From assembly GCA_037176905.1 (NCBI GenBank), contig JBBBWG010033308.1, positions 1 through 40,054 on the forward strand: a stretch of DNA of 40,054 bases. Direction: 5' to 3'. Below the pieces are notes generated by a model that was given only the letters and a program-made list of their open reading frames with translations, was not told the DNA's origin and made no database searches. Position numbers and translations under genes: made by a program. Every line of letters starts with the position of its first letter. Position 1 is the first letter of the stretch. Positions 1 to 12,002 of the stretch are shown here, one piece after another. This DNA comes from Azolla pinnata. Taxonomy: Eukaryota; Streptophyta; Polypodiopsida; Salviniales; Salviniaceae.

Positions 1-1418
1 CACGTGTCATAGCTGCATGAATTCTCTAGAATGCTCAATCGTGCCTTTTGCATCTAGTTACAATGATCAAATAAGCTAACTGGTTCGACGGATAAGATGA
101 CATAACACAAATGTTAAGGTCGAAGGTTCGAGCATTGCATGCCCATGATCATGACATTATGTCATTGCATCGATAGGATATATATATTTGGGACAACAAT
201 ATGAGAGAATTAGGATTATCAATATTAAAGACTAAGTTTAAATAAAAGAAAATAGAGAGATTTGGTGGGTAAGAGAGATTAGGTTTGGATATTAGAGAGA
301 CTAGAAACGCAGTAGATCGGAAGGGATAGATAGATTAAGATTAGCGATATAGAATAGGGTTTAGAAGAGATTAGGTTTTAGTAAAGAGATTAGAAGAGAT
401 TAGGGTTTAACAATCGAGTATTAGTGGTTTGGAAATAGGTATTAGGGTTTTGGAAATAGGTATTAGGGTTTAGATATAATGTATTAGTGGTTTGAAAGTA
501 AGTATTAGGGTTTTATCAATAGGTATTAGGGTTTAGCTATTGTTTTGAGCATATGCTCTTTCTCCCCCTTCCCTCTATGTACCTCACTCCTTATATAGGA
601 TGTGGAGTGGGTCGCTATAGAAAAAAAATGCAAGAAAAAAAAAGTAAGAAAAAAAGCAGAAAAAAGTTTAAAAAAAAGTAGAAAAAGTAAAGAGAAAAAT
701 AAAAATAAAAATAAAGCAACATGAGAATCGATCTAATTGCTTGTGCTTTTAAAAGTAACTGTTTTATCCACTATGCCCTACTCACTTTATTCTTTTAATT
801 GTTTCTTACAGTCTTCTTGTTCTTATTTAACATTCCTTCTTTGTTTGCCTTTCACATCAAGCACCCAAAACATCAAGACAACGAAAGAAAAGGTTGATGA
901 TGAACCATGTCCCGCCAATCGAAGATTCACTGAAGCTGGTGGAGGGATGATTATTTCGTCCTCAAAGTCTACCAGGTTGTGAGTTTAAATCCCATTGTAT
1001 CTTGTTTTATGTCTACAACGATCTTAACAACCATTGTATATTTCAATGCAAACTATTTCAGCCAATATTAATACGAAACATTAGCTCAAAGTTGAACCAT
1101 GACATGTGGGTAACATAATTGTTTAAGGCTCAATGCATGATCCCCAGGTGACATACTTGCATGAATAACAACCAATGATCATGGTGTGTATCCACATAAA
1201 AGAGATAGATAGTTTCTACTCAGTGATTTGTCCCACTCATACAAGGGAGAACCCCACTTATATATATAAACAGGAGAGCACTTCATATGCGAAGAGAAGA
1301 ACAAGAGAAACACATGAATTGTGGCTATTGGAGATAGATCAGCCTAAGGGAGGGAGATATAGTAGCTCTACTAGAGCCTTTCATGTGTTGATGAAATAGA
1401 TGCAAGGCCCAATATGCA
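1..1418. other. Intergenic DNA downstream of the NAL1-like gene
   Basis: AT-rich, with no coding region I can support. It holds a TTAGGG-containing minisatellite around 400-540, an A-rich low-complexity patch at about 618-720, and two short tRNA-like stretches (about 70-150 and 915-1000) that may be SINE remnants. The 3' untranslated region of the minus-strand NAL1-like gene should lie directly below 1419, but I cannot place its end. Confidence 0.6.
395..540. repeat. Minisatellite with embedded TTAGGGTTT words
   Basis: About five or six degenerate units of roughly 22-28 bp repeat the words GTATTAG, GGTTT and GGAAATAGG. Several units contain TATTAGGGTTT. The pattern resembles a telomere-like heptamer expanded inside a longer unit. 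Confidence 0.6.
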
Positions 1419-1631
1419 TTATGGTCGCCGTTTTTTGGCATCAACCCTGTCGCCGTCGTACAGATGCAACCCGAAGTCCAAGAGCTTCAGCTCCTCAGTC
1501 TCGGGCATGAACGCGACAACAGGCGGCGCATCGGCTTCATTGCCACTCGGGTCCATGAGCGCAATCGTGGTTGTTGGAATGGCCAAAGCTTCGTGTCCGG
1601 ATCCACGGCCGCTGCCACCATCACTATCACC

Positions 1632-1662
<31 letters not shown>

Positions 1663-4348
1663 CAACGATGATGATGGTGATCATCATCATCATCAGGATG
1701 ATTGCAAAACGCCTTGACATTCTCCTCCCTGATGCCTTGGCCTACCGAGACGACGGCTGCCGAAACAAGCTCCCGGGTGCGGCGCTGCTGCTCGTCTACC
1801 GAGGCTACACTCCACGATGATGATGATGAGATGATCATACTACCAAAGTCAGAGGTACAGCAAGTAGGGAATCGACTAAACCCTAAACCCTAGAGAAAGA
1901 GACATTGGGCATATGATATATATGACGTATCCGCTCTAATACAACAGCCGCGAACTGTATGCAACGTGATGCCATGTTGTCGTAGGGCATTATATTGGAG
2001 AGGGTGTTTGTATTAGAAAGGGCGTTGGTGTAGAGAGAGGACGTTATATGTGGGCCAAATGCATTGTGTCATAGTATTTGGGCTATACAGCTCCAAATGT
2101 ACTGTGTCGTAGTATTTAGATTATACAGCTCCAAATGTATTGTGTCATAGTATTTGGGCTATATAGCTCCAAATGTATTGTGTCGTAGTATTTGGGCCAT
2201 ACAGCTCCAAATGTATTGTGTCGTAGTATTTGGGCCATACAACTCCAGATGTACTGTGTCGTAATGTTTGGGCTATACAGCTCCAGATGTACTGTGTCGT
2301 CGTATTTAGCTCCAAATGCATTCTGTTGTATTATTTGGGATATACAGCTCTAGATGTATTGTGTCCGGGCCGAAAAAACATGACAAGACAGCGTTTCTAA
2401 TGGCGTCGGTTGTTCTATTAGAGTGGATAGCGTTATATATATATATATATATAAAAAAAACAAACGCAAACCTGCGAGGCGATCGGTAGAGGTGATGAGC
2501 GAGAGCTGGAGGAGGTCGAGGAGGCGGCCGAGGTCGACGCCGCTAGTCCAGTTCTCGGGTTCGCACCCGTGGTGCAGCTTGAGGCGGCCACGGTTGGCGG
2601 TGCCGCCCCAGATGATGCCGATGGGTCGGGGGCGGGGGTCGGCGGGGCCCGCGCCGGGCTCGGGCACGACGAGCACGAGGCTGCCGCTGTCGCCCTCGGA
2701 GTCGAACGCGTGGCGGTTGTCGCCCACGATGAGCAGGTCGGTGAAGAAGCAGACGCCCTTGTCGTCGTTGTACTCGAGCGCGTACGCGAGCACGCTGCCC
2801 GCCGTCACGCCCGAGCTGCGCCCCACCTTCACGACGCGGCGGCCCACCACGCTCCCCACCGCCGCCTGCAGGTCGATGCACACGACGTCGCCCATGTCGC
2901 CCACGCCCTTCACCGTCGCCGTCACACGCGACATCTCGAAGCCGTCGCCGAACGGCACGAACGCGCCGTCCGCGCGCACGAACGTCTCTGCCGCCACAGC
3001 AGACAGACGGGAAGAAGTAAAAAAATAACCTCTAATGCGCAACAATTCAATTTCCAACGATTTTATTGATTGAACCATTCCTGAATCCTGGGAACCCCTA
3101 TAATCTTCACACTACTACTACTACCTACCGCTCCGATCGGATCGGGGCTTATCTCGGACATCAACTGCATCCGACCGACCGACCGACCGACCGACCGATC
3201 GAGGGGACATCGGATCGAAACACTAGATCGAATTCCCAGCTTCCATAGCCTTCTGCGTCCGAACCGACCGGTCGGAACACTAGATCGAATTCCCTGCTTC
3301 GATAGCCTTTTGCATCCGAACCGATCGGAACAGCAGTCGATTGATTGCAGCATTAGATGGATCGACCGTGATGCGATGCTTTTCCTTCCTTTCCTGACTC
3401 ACCTGGGTTCATGCTGGCGAAGATGCCGTACCAGAGGTCGTCGGTGATGAAGGATGTGGCCCTCTCGACGGCCCCCAGGTACACTCCTGGCCCCAGGCTG
3501 GGCGGCAGCGGGTGGAACATCTTCTGGCTCGAGTAGTCTAAGTCCACGGCGACGTGGCGGTTGGTGAGGAAGCCGACTTGGCGCAGGCCCGTGTTGCTGT
3601 GCACGATCGCGCCCAGCGTCCCGTACGTCTCTTGGCTGGCCACCTGCGAAATCCAGCGCCCCAGCATTTCGAGGTTCCTTTCGGGTCTACTTCCAAAGTC
3701 GCGATTCCCTCTTTCTCTAACATGGGTTTTATAGCATCCAGGTTAAATTAGCCTGCACTTTGACTTTCTTAACATGGTTTAACCCACCGCACTTTTGACT
3801 TTCTAACATGGTTTAACCCGCACTTCACTGAGATCGATATATCGCCCAATATATATATATATATATACTACCTGAGAGCCGGGGCCGATGCTGGCATCGT
3901 TGCCGCGCAGCCCCTCGATGAGCTCCGTGTAGACCTGCTCCTTGGGTGCGATGGCCGGAGTTCCATAGTAGGAGAATTCGACGACATCCACATCGCACCA
4001 TATCCCACCGGGCCCCTGCACCCCGAAACCGCAAGACAAAACCGGTGGTGTTTTCTAGGGCATCTTTTAGGGTTTCAATCCGATGGAGATGGATCAACCT
4101 AACCCTAACCCTAAACCCTAAACCCCGAAACCTCGAGGACGGTGGGCAGCCATTGCAGGTGGTGCAGCCATTGCTTGTGGAGCTTGCGAGCGACGAAGAC
4201 GATGATGGCTGGGATGTCGGTCATTTCCCCGGCCCTCGTCCGGAACCCGATCGCCGTTCCGACGCTCAGCTGGCGCAGCAGCTTGCTGTGGAAGGCCCGA
4301 ATGGTCATCAGGTCCAGCAGCGTGCTCGCCTGCTGCCCCATCATCACC

Positions 4349-4384
<36 letters not shown>

Positions 4385-4388
4385 CTGA

Positions 4389-4483
<95 letters not shown>

Positions 4484-4486
4484 ATC

Positions 4487-4519
<33 letters not shown>

Positions 4520-4792
4520 ATCTTGTTGTTGTTGTTGATGTTGATCTTGTTGTTGTTGGGCGAGCTCAGAATCATCATCTCCATCACCATCTGCTGCTGC
4601 TGCTGCTGCTGCTCTTCCTCCTCCTCTTCATCGCTGCTGCTTCTGCTCCCATGGACATGGACTTGGACATGGACTTGATCCTTCTGCAGGCCGCCGAAAT
4701 ACGCCGCCCTCTCCTCCGCTGTTCCGTGCAGCCCCGATGAGGGCGGCCAATGGAAATACGCCGCTGCGCTGCTGTTCTCCGAGCTCTGCTGT

Positions 4793-4829
<37 letters not shown>

Positions 4830-5145
4830 CTTGTTGTTGATGATGTTGCTCTTGTTGTTGTTGATGTTGCTCTTGTTGTTGATGATGTTGCTCTTCTTGT
4901 TGTTGATGTTGCTCTTGTTGTTGGTGATGTTGCTGCTGTTGATACTGATGATGATGATGATGATGATGATGGTTATGGTGATGCTGCTGATGCTGATGAT
5001 TCCCTCCTGATGCTATCGGCTCCATGGTCATGCTGTTCCCTGCACTCCTGCTAACCCTAGCCGACCAGCTTCCATAGCTGCTGCTGCTACTCCGACTCGC
5101 TCGCCCGCCTCCGCGCCTCGCCTGGAGGCGACTCCACATATCCAT
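1419..5145 (-). CDS. NARROW LEAF 1 (NAL1)-family trypsin-like serine protease, 5 exons
   Basis: Exons (minus): 5145-4132, 4015-3872, 3643-3403, 2987-2472 and 1804-1419. All junctions are GT/AG and in frame, giving about 766 aa; an alternative last acceptor gives an exon from 1795 and 763 aa. The conserved body matches the plant NAL1 family: AAYFHWP near the N-terminus, LLDLMTIRAFHSK, GPGGIWCDVDVVEFSYYG, GFLTNRHVAVDLDY, FVRADGAF, EGDSGSLVLV and PIGIIWGGTANRGRLKL. The trypsin-like triad is His416, Asp473 and Ser567, with spacings like those I recall for rice NAL1. Rice NAL1 controls leaf width and vein patterning. Oddities: the N-terminus carries Gln/His/Glu runs (about residues 50-135) and Gln then Asn/Ile runs (about 185-268). 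The C-terminal exon has an Asp run then a His run. The start is the first in-frame ATG; a second at MTMEP is possible. The first four exons are firm; the last acceptor is ambiguous. Confidence 0.92.
2055..2368. repeat. 38-bp minisatellite in NAL1-like intron 4
   Basis: About 8 head-to-tail copies of a 38-bp unit run from CCAAATG to ATACAGCT, each with a few substitutions. One late copy has an internal deletion. The array lies wholly inside the last intron (2471-1805). Confidence 0.85.
3171..3200. repeat. (CCGA)n microsatellite in NAL1-like intron 3
   Basis: About seven tandem CCGA/GACC tetranucleotides, flanked by related CCGATCGG words over about 3130-3330. Confidence 0.85.
4350..4975. repeat. 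Coding trinucleotide arrays in NAL1-like exon 1
   Basis: Plus-strand TTG/TGA/TTGATC runs (4350-4560), CTG/CTCTTC runs (4590-4630), TTGCTG/TTGTTG runs (4785-4935) and a GAT run (4945-4970). On the minus strand they encode Asn/Ile, Gln/Glu, Gln and His tracts of the NAL1-like protein, so they are translated microsatellites. Confidence 0.85.
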
Positions 5146-5207
5146 TGGCCAGCGACCTTGTTGCTTTCTCTTCTGTGCTTAGCAGCCTGCTACATACATA
5201 GCCAAAG

Positions 5208-5216
5208 GAAGAAGAA

Positions 5217-5248
<32 letters not shown>

Positions 5249-5256
5249 AGAAGAAA
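5208..5256. repeat. (AAG)n microsatellite upstream of NAL1-like start
   Basis: A near-pure AAG repeat about 60 bp 5' of the NAL1-like ATG (a TTC/CTT tract on the coding strand). A shorter CT tract follows at about 5345-5370. Both probably lie in the 5' untranslated leader. Confidence 0.8.
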
Positions 5257-5575
5257 CAGCAAGCAAGCAACCTCCTTTTCCCTGACTCCAAAACTCGAGA
5301 TATGCAAAGGAAGGAAGCGAAGCCTCTGTCTCTGTCTGTCCCCGTCTCTCTCTCTCTCTCTCTCTCTGTCTCTGTGTCTGGGCCTCTCCGCCTGCTTGTG
5401 TAATAATGTACATAGCTTGTAACATCAAACCATAAATGACAGAAACCCTAATTCCAAGAGCAAGCAAGAGAAGACTGAGGGGGAGAAGAAGAGTGAGTGA
5501 GGGTGAAACTGAGCAGACAGACTGATTGCAGACACCATAGCTGCTTGCTTAGCCTTTCTACTCTCTTTTTGAGAG

Positions 5576-5578
<3 letters not shown>

Positions 5579-5632
<54 letters not shown>
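5579..5632. repeat. (GA)n microsatellite
   Basis: About 26 uninterrupted GA dinucleotides roughly 435 bp upstream of the NAL1-like ATG. GA/CT tracts at plant promoters can bind BPC/GAGA-type factors; whether this one does is not visible here. Confidence 0.85.
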
Positions 5633-5634
<2 letters not shown>

Positions 5635-5636
5635 CT

Positions 5637-5830
5637 AAACCATAAACCCTAAACCATTAACCATAAACCCTAAACCATTAACCATAAACCCTAAACCCTA
5701 AACCCTACACCCTAAACCTTAAATCCTAAACCCTAACAACAGATTCTCGTACCATTGTGGTTGAGCACCTCCCCATTCACCTTAAATGTTGACTCTAAAA
5801 CCTAACCCTAACCCTAATCCCCTAAGCCCT
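5637..5830. repeat. Telomere-like CCCTAAA cluster
   Basis: A dense cluster of CCCTAAAC and variants (ACCATAAA, CCCTAACC) adjoins the GA tract. After a gap a second smaller group appears at 5795-5830. The repeats are degenerate and mixed, unlike a true telomere. Confidence 0.75.
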
Positions 5831-5832
5831 GA

Positions 5833-8800
5833 ACTCTGAACCGTAACAACCCGTTCTCGTACCATCGTGGTTAAACACCTTCCCTTACACCTTGAATGCC
5901 GACTCCAAAACCCTAATCCCTGAACCTTGAACACTGAAACCTCGAGCCACTGCAACATCACACGTTGATCTCCCAATGGAACATCGACTCCATCGTCCAT
6001 TATTGGGGACGATCGACGCAATCATGCACTCTCGATATATAAGAATGATTCGCTGTCCTCTTTTCGCACAGATGATCGCAGCCATTGAATCTCCAAAATC
6101 TTCTCGCAAGAGCGAGGGAATAATAGAACATAAATGATGATAGCTTCTCCTAGTTGTGGCTCAAGTGGCTGGAGGATCTCATCGCAGCCAATGACTCATA
6201 CTAGTGGGAAGACATATTCGATGAGAACGTCTCCAAGGGGAAGATCACCTTTATCAAGGGTATACATCTGGCAGATCAATTATCTCTAGTTTTTTCTCAA
6301 GTGATACCCTTCCATTTAGTTAAGTAGAAACCTTTTTGCAAAGAGAAACTGAGCCAAGGCTTAAAACAACCTTCAACTTGAGCAAGATAGAGAAAAACTT
6401 GTTCCATTCTGCTACCCATATTTGATTGTAATTTTTGTTTTAACATAAGACACTTGTTTATTACCAACAAGAAACCTTGTTATCTGAAATAAAAACACCA
6501 ATGGGACATAAGCTTTATGTTTTGCTCCCTTGGCTCATCACACCACTACATTGCCAACCCGATATGGTGCATATTTATCCCTTGATAATTGTTGTGGAGA
6601 GGTGTTCAAAGTTGAAAGTGGATCCACCCCACACCAATGTGTGTGAGAGATTTTACCCTAACCCTAAACCCTAAACTTAAGACAATCGTTAGGTAAAACA
6701 AAAGCATTGATAAACTTCACATTCAAATCAACCTATTTTTCGGGCACTTGATTATTTTTAATTACCTTACTCCAACATATGTGAGTTTTCTAAGTTAACT
6801 TTTTGACCATTTGTGATCTTACACAATTTGGAGGCTTGCTCCCATTCATCAAGTCACATATCAACTATGCCAGCAATTACTCCACTTGTATACTTTGAGG
6901 ATTTAAGTCTTCTATAAAATAGTTAGGCTTATTAGAATTGGTTATGGGAGGAAGAGTAACAAATACAATCACTCCATTTCTCACCCAAATGGGCATGCTC
7001 AAAGAGGTTGTAAAGAAAACATTGCTCAAAGATATAGTTTCTTCCATTTACCACCAATAAATAGAGACATTTTTTTGCTAAAAGTTTATCTTTAAAAAAT
7101 AAAAAGAAAAATATAATAATAACTTTTTATAAGTCTCAACCATAAAGATACTAAAGATTGACACTAAAAGTATCAAGTACCAAGAGAAATTTTTAATATT
7201 CCAATCTAGTTGTGTTTATAGTATGTGAGGAGATATTGTTTAAAGAATCTTATTAAAAAAAAAGAGTTTTCATTTAGAGCTAGTGAATTCTAAGCATTTA
7301 GACATATTAAGAATATGAGAAATAATCAAAACGATAATTTGCATGACATTTATGATGATGTCTGGGATCTAATTCAACAATTTTATAATTATTTTTTAAG
7401 TGAAAAATGTTTTATAAAATATTTTACTTGTACTTTGACTATACGTTTGTAGATAATTGGGTGCATGCCTCATGTAATTTATAACATCCCAATTAAGATA
7501 CAAATATTAGTTCCATTGAAGCGTACCATACATTGATAAAAAAATAATATCTTGGAGCATTCAAATATCTAAGTGGTCGCCAAATTGATTGGTTGGTACA
7601 ATACACTCTTACAGGTTCAACTGCAAACTATTATTGGTATTTACAAATGATAAAAAAATAAAGGGTTTATTAAAAATTACACAATTGAGGAGTTAATTGA
7701 AAGTAATTATGAGAAAGCTCTACAAATACATGATAAATACGTTATCTATATAATGATGAGCACATACAAGGATTTAATCAATAGCGAATTGGAAATATAT
7801 TTTTTAAAGTATATAGACCTTATTTAAAGCGAGCTTGTTGCACATGTAAAAAGGTAGAAATGGGCAATAACTGTAAATATTAATTAAAGATAATGTTACT
7901 CAAAGGCAATTTGTACTTCAAATGTGGACGAACAACGTTTGGAGTGATATCAAGCATTAGTTTATACAGTTTATATGAACATTCAAAAAAATCCTAATAC
8001 TCATCAAACTCTTTTAAGACTTGCTTGAGTGATAAAATTACTAGCAAGAGAATATATACAAAATTTTCACGTATAATCGTAAACAAGTATATGTTTGATT
8101 CAATTAAACATATAAATTAAAAAATACTCTCGAGGCACTCATTAAAATTTATGTTAATAACTAAGCATATTAGGATTTAAAATCAGGAACGAAAAGAGTC
8201 ATGAATTGCCCTAAGATTAGCCAAAAAACAAACAGATATAAAAAATGTTACTACTACTTGAATACCAATTATTAGAGGCTTATTAATCGTTAAGTTAAAT
8301 ACAAGAAGAATTCAAAAAATAAATGAACAAGGCGGGTAGACCACTCAACCCCCCCTTAGTTTAATGGTGAGAAATAGATTTTAAACTATTATTAGAATCC
8401 CATATTGAGTTGAGAAGATCATACCTTTCGATTGAATCGAAGGCGACATGTGTTTGGCGAGAGTTTTGCCAAATTGTCATGGTCTAATCCGTTTGGGTCC
8501 TTTCATGAAAGTAACTAATAACCTTTTATAAACTAAAACCCTAGGTCCATGTGCTCAAATAAGAGACCTCACATTTCATCTCCCATTATAAGATTTAAGA
8601 CTTTTAATCTTCACCTTTAATTCTTTAATGAAGTAACCTACAAATAACTAGCCCTAAAACTCTTCATAACTTATTTACTGAGCCTTATTGTTATGTTGAG
8701 TGCTTGTTCATCGCTTAAGCTCCTATACTAAAAATCTATTGTGAAATTTTTTTCTACAACTCAACAGTGATATAATTTATTCATCACAAGCATCTCATCA

Positions 8801-9100
8801 ATATATTCTATAATAGATAGAACTTTCTTTCTATTGCTGATTCGACATAATCTTACTTTAAAAAGATATATATTTTACCTTGAGCTAAAAGGAAATTAGT
8901 TAATAAGGAGAGAGGAGAAACCTCTAAATGTTACATGTGGGCGATTCTATCTTTCCATATACAAAATTGTGTGGGGCATGGATAGATGGGGAGGGGGTGA
9001 GAAAACGACAAAGTTAACACTAGGTGGTGCCAAATGGGTAGGAAATGATTTAGAGTTTAAGGTTCATGGTTTAAGGTTTAGGGTTTTAATGACAGATTGT
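5833..9100. other. Intergenic DNA between the NAL1-like and lipase genes
   Basis: Strongly AT-rich from about 6700 to 8950, with only short ORFs and no domain I can recognise. It contains telomere-like words near 6655-6675 and 9055-9090. A stretch near 6160-6310 faintly resembles a retroelement protein end but is too weak to call. Confidence 0.6.
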
Positions 9101-9106
9101 ATAAAG

Positions 9107-11949
9107 CTATGCTTGGAAGAAGGCGAGGATGTGGTTGTAGACAAGGGTGTTGGCATTATAGCCAAAAACAAAGTCGAGGTGGCCAAAGTTGGGGACGACG
9201 AGGGTGTGCAATTTGGGCGATGCTGGCATCTCACGGAGGAGATGAGACACATCCCTGGCATTGGCAAACGCATCCTTTTGTCCGCTCACCACCAGCGTTG
9301 GCACATGCTGGCTTGGGTAGTGGGACATGTCATATGCGGGCGGCATCTCACGCTGGTACCGCTCCATGTTGCCTTGCGCCCCATAGTCGAACATCGCAAA
9401 CGTTTGCTTCGTGATTTCTGTACCATTAATTGTTCAATGAGCTTGTCCTTTTTAGTATAAATTTAATGTCATATTACATGTTCTTTGCGCAATATTACTT
9501 GTTCTTTGCGCAATAGTGTTATGGGCCTTTGATTGATATAGGTGTTATTTTTTACGAATATAAGAAAAAGTCCCTCTAACCAATGGTTGCCACATTGGAT
9601 GTAATAGAAATGGAATTCACAAGTTGCAATTTCTTGCAACTTCACGTTTGTTAGTTTGTTTGTTCTAGCCCCTTTAGCCGAATCTGATGCAATTATAATC
9701 TTTCTTTAATACTTAGATGAATCTAGTTTTTGGAGGAAAAAAAAGAAGAAAAAAAACGAAAGCAACAACTTACGTTGCGAGAAATGAGCTAGATTTTGCA
9801 CTGACGTTGGCTGGGTCTCGTACTTGTCGATGTAGGGCCTCCTTGTCGTATTGAAGCAGCAAGAATATCCTAGCATTCACAAACCCCAGAAGGCACACTC
9901 GTACGTACATTAACCCAACATCAAATACACGAAGCGATACAAACAGACACTCGTCAGGAAATTGACGGCAAATCGATAGAGAAAGATTTTCCAACCTGCA
10001 AAAAGCTGGAACCAATCTTTGTAACACTTCATGCTTGAGGCTTGACACAAGAGATCGACGAGCTGCTTGCCTCCAGGTCTGTGCAATTGGGGCTCAATAG
10101 AAGTCGATCAGGGGAAAAACTAACATGATCAACAAACAAGTCAATGAATAAATTTCGTTCCTCACACAGACACAGACATACCCGCTCGTGCTCAGCTTAT
10201 GGATGTCCAATGCTTCGAACAACTGTCGGACACAGAACAGAAACAGATGATTTAGAACGATTCGATAGCTAACAAACAAAACCAATCGACATGATCATAA
10301 ACTTTAAACCGATCGAGCACGATCTTCGATCTAGATTCAGGAGCACGACACCTTTTGGATTCGGATTTGAGAGCACATGTAAACAAACTGCGGCCCACTC
10401 GTGATGTATGACACGGGGGCAAGAAGGGCGACTTTGCTAATCAACCCGACTGATCCCCCTCGTGACAGAGCTGCTAATACTGCTTGGGCACCCTACACAA
10501 TCAAGCAACACCAAAATTATATCCTCATGCTATGTCTCATCGATGTTCGGACCTAATCTCGACCGCTCATTGCTAATTATCTACTACTTAGTGCTAATTA
10601 GGATACTGATCAGTGGTAATTAGGATACTAATCAGTGGTAATTAGGCTTCTAATTAGTGCTAATTAGTCGAATAATTCGTTATAATGATATACTAATTAG
10701 TGCTAATCAGGCTAGTAATTACTTATAATTATCTGCTACTTAGTGTTAGTTAGCAGACATCAGCCAAAGATGTCAGACTGCCACCATACTCTTAATTGGT
10801 GCTAACTATCTACTCATTAGCTGCTAATTAGGCTACTAATTGGTGCTAACTATCTATTCATTATCTGATAATTGTCTACTAATTACGCCACTCATGATTA
10901 GCAACTAATGGTTGCCACCACTCTTCTGATTTTGATCGCAGGGCTAATTAATTAATTGCGTACCTCAGAGTACGCCACCAGGAGAACCTTCTGCTGAGCT
11001 CTCGCCGAAACGAGCTGCAGCGATGCGCTGAGATCTTGAGAGGCAAGCTCGTCCACACTCCAATTCCAGAATTCCTTCGATTAATTAATCAATTGGGCGG
11101 TAAATTAGGTTCGACGTGCGTGACGAAATGCACTAATGATCGAGATATGAATCGATTAGTGTACAGTTTATAATCACCTTGTCATTGCTTGTGTAATTGA
11201 TGTGGCCATAGCTAAATTTAGTGGCGCGGTAGTTGGCTATCCACACATCATAGCCCTGATCAGCAAGGATGAAGCCGAGGCCCTCGCCGGGAGGATTAAT
11301 GACCCATACATCGCCTCCCTGCGAAATTATGCAGCAATTTATAAGTAATCCATCGATGAAACTCGGCCAAATTGTTTTCATCCTCATGATAATAAATGCT
11401 AGAAGTAAGATTGACCAATTGCGGTTAATCCTACTTGTAGGGAGCATCGATCGATCGATCAAATATACGCCCGATTTGCGATTACAGAATTATCGTGGTC
11501 AATGTGATTGTACGGTAATGTTACCGTGAAAACGCCATGGAAGAGAAGAACTGGCGGGCGGCCATGTCCATGATCTTCGGACCGGGTGAGCTCCGACCTC
11601 CACATCCTCTGGATGCCCACCAGGAACCCATCACTCGTCCGAGCCTGTCGTCATCATCGATCCCGATCCGAGCATCGAATTAATCCGATGATAATTGCAA
11701 TATTGGATTCTAGATGGATCGGGGCCTCGGTGGCAAAATGTTTACCGAGAATTCTTCGCAGCCATAGTGATTGTAGGGCAAGACGAGATCGGAGCAGAGG
11801 CCGTCGGCTCGATCCTTCACCTCCTGGTACGAAACCAAGCTCGCGTCCACACCACCAACATTACCGCATATCCACGAGATTCTGAATCCCACCCCAAACA
11901 ATGCCAAGCAGATGAACCAGCTCACCACTGGCAAGCTGCGACGATCCAT
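9107..11949 (-). CDS. Secreted acid lipase (gastric lipase / plant LIP1-like alpha/beta hydrolase), 9 exons
   Basis: Exons (minus): 11949-11746, 11644-11525, 11318-11178, 11074-10964, 10492-10352, 10222-10182, 10078-9996, 9869-9774 and 9417-9107. All have GT/AG borders and phases join exactly, giving 415 aa. A signal peptide covers about residues 4-25 (SWFICLALFGVGF). Family landmarks follow in order: TSDGFLVGIQR, PPVLLFHG, GDVWVINPP, LGFILADQGYDVWIAN, EFWNWSVDELASQDL, SCCFN, TFAMFDYG, GQKDAFA and NFGHLDFVFG. The catalytic triad is Ser191, Asp361 and His392, with spacing like gastric lipase. The enzyme should hydrolyse acyl ester bonds of triacylglycerol or related lipids in the secretory, vacuolar or extracellular space. 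Oddity: the nucleophile elbow reads AYSEG where plant relatives usually have GHSQG. The start is the first true ATG; upstream is an ATC/TCA repeat with no in-frame ATG seen. Confidence 0.92.
10560..10960. repeat. GCTAATTAG-type degenerate repeat in lipase intron 4
   Basis: Many copies of TGCTAATTAG, CTACTAATTAGTG and TATCTACTCATTA follow each other with irregular spacing. They fill most of the 471-bp intron between exons 4 and 5. Confidence 0.65.
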
Positions 11950-11960
11950 CAGCCACAACA

Positions 11961-12002
<42 letters not shown>

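Noticed and set aside
1464..1893. Plus-strand frames opposite NAL1-like exon 5
   Set aside because: Shadows of the coding exon and its trinucleotide repeat; no independent support.
2055..2368. Could the 38-bp repeat be a CRISPR array?
   Set aside because: Units are contiguous, with no unique spacers between them, and lie in a plant gene intron.
6160..6310. Plus-strand stretch KGKITFIKG...HLADQL, resembling the end of a copia RNase H
   Set aside because: The similarity is short, has stops, and lacks the usual TK and KLG landmarks.
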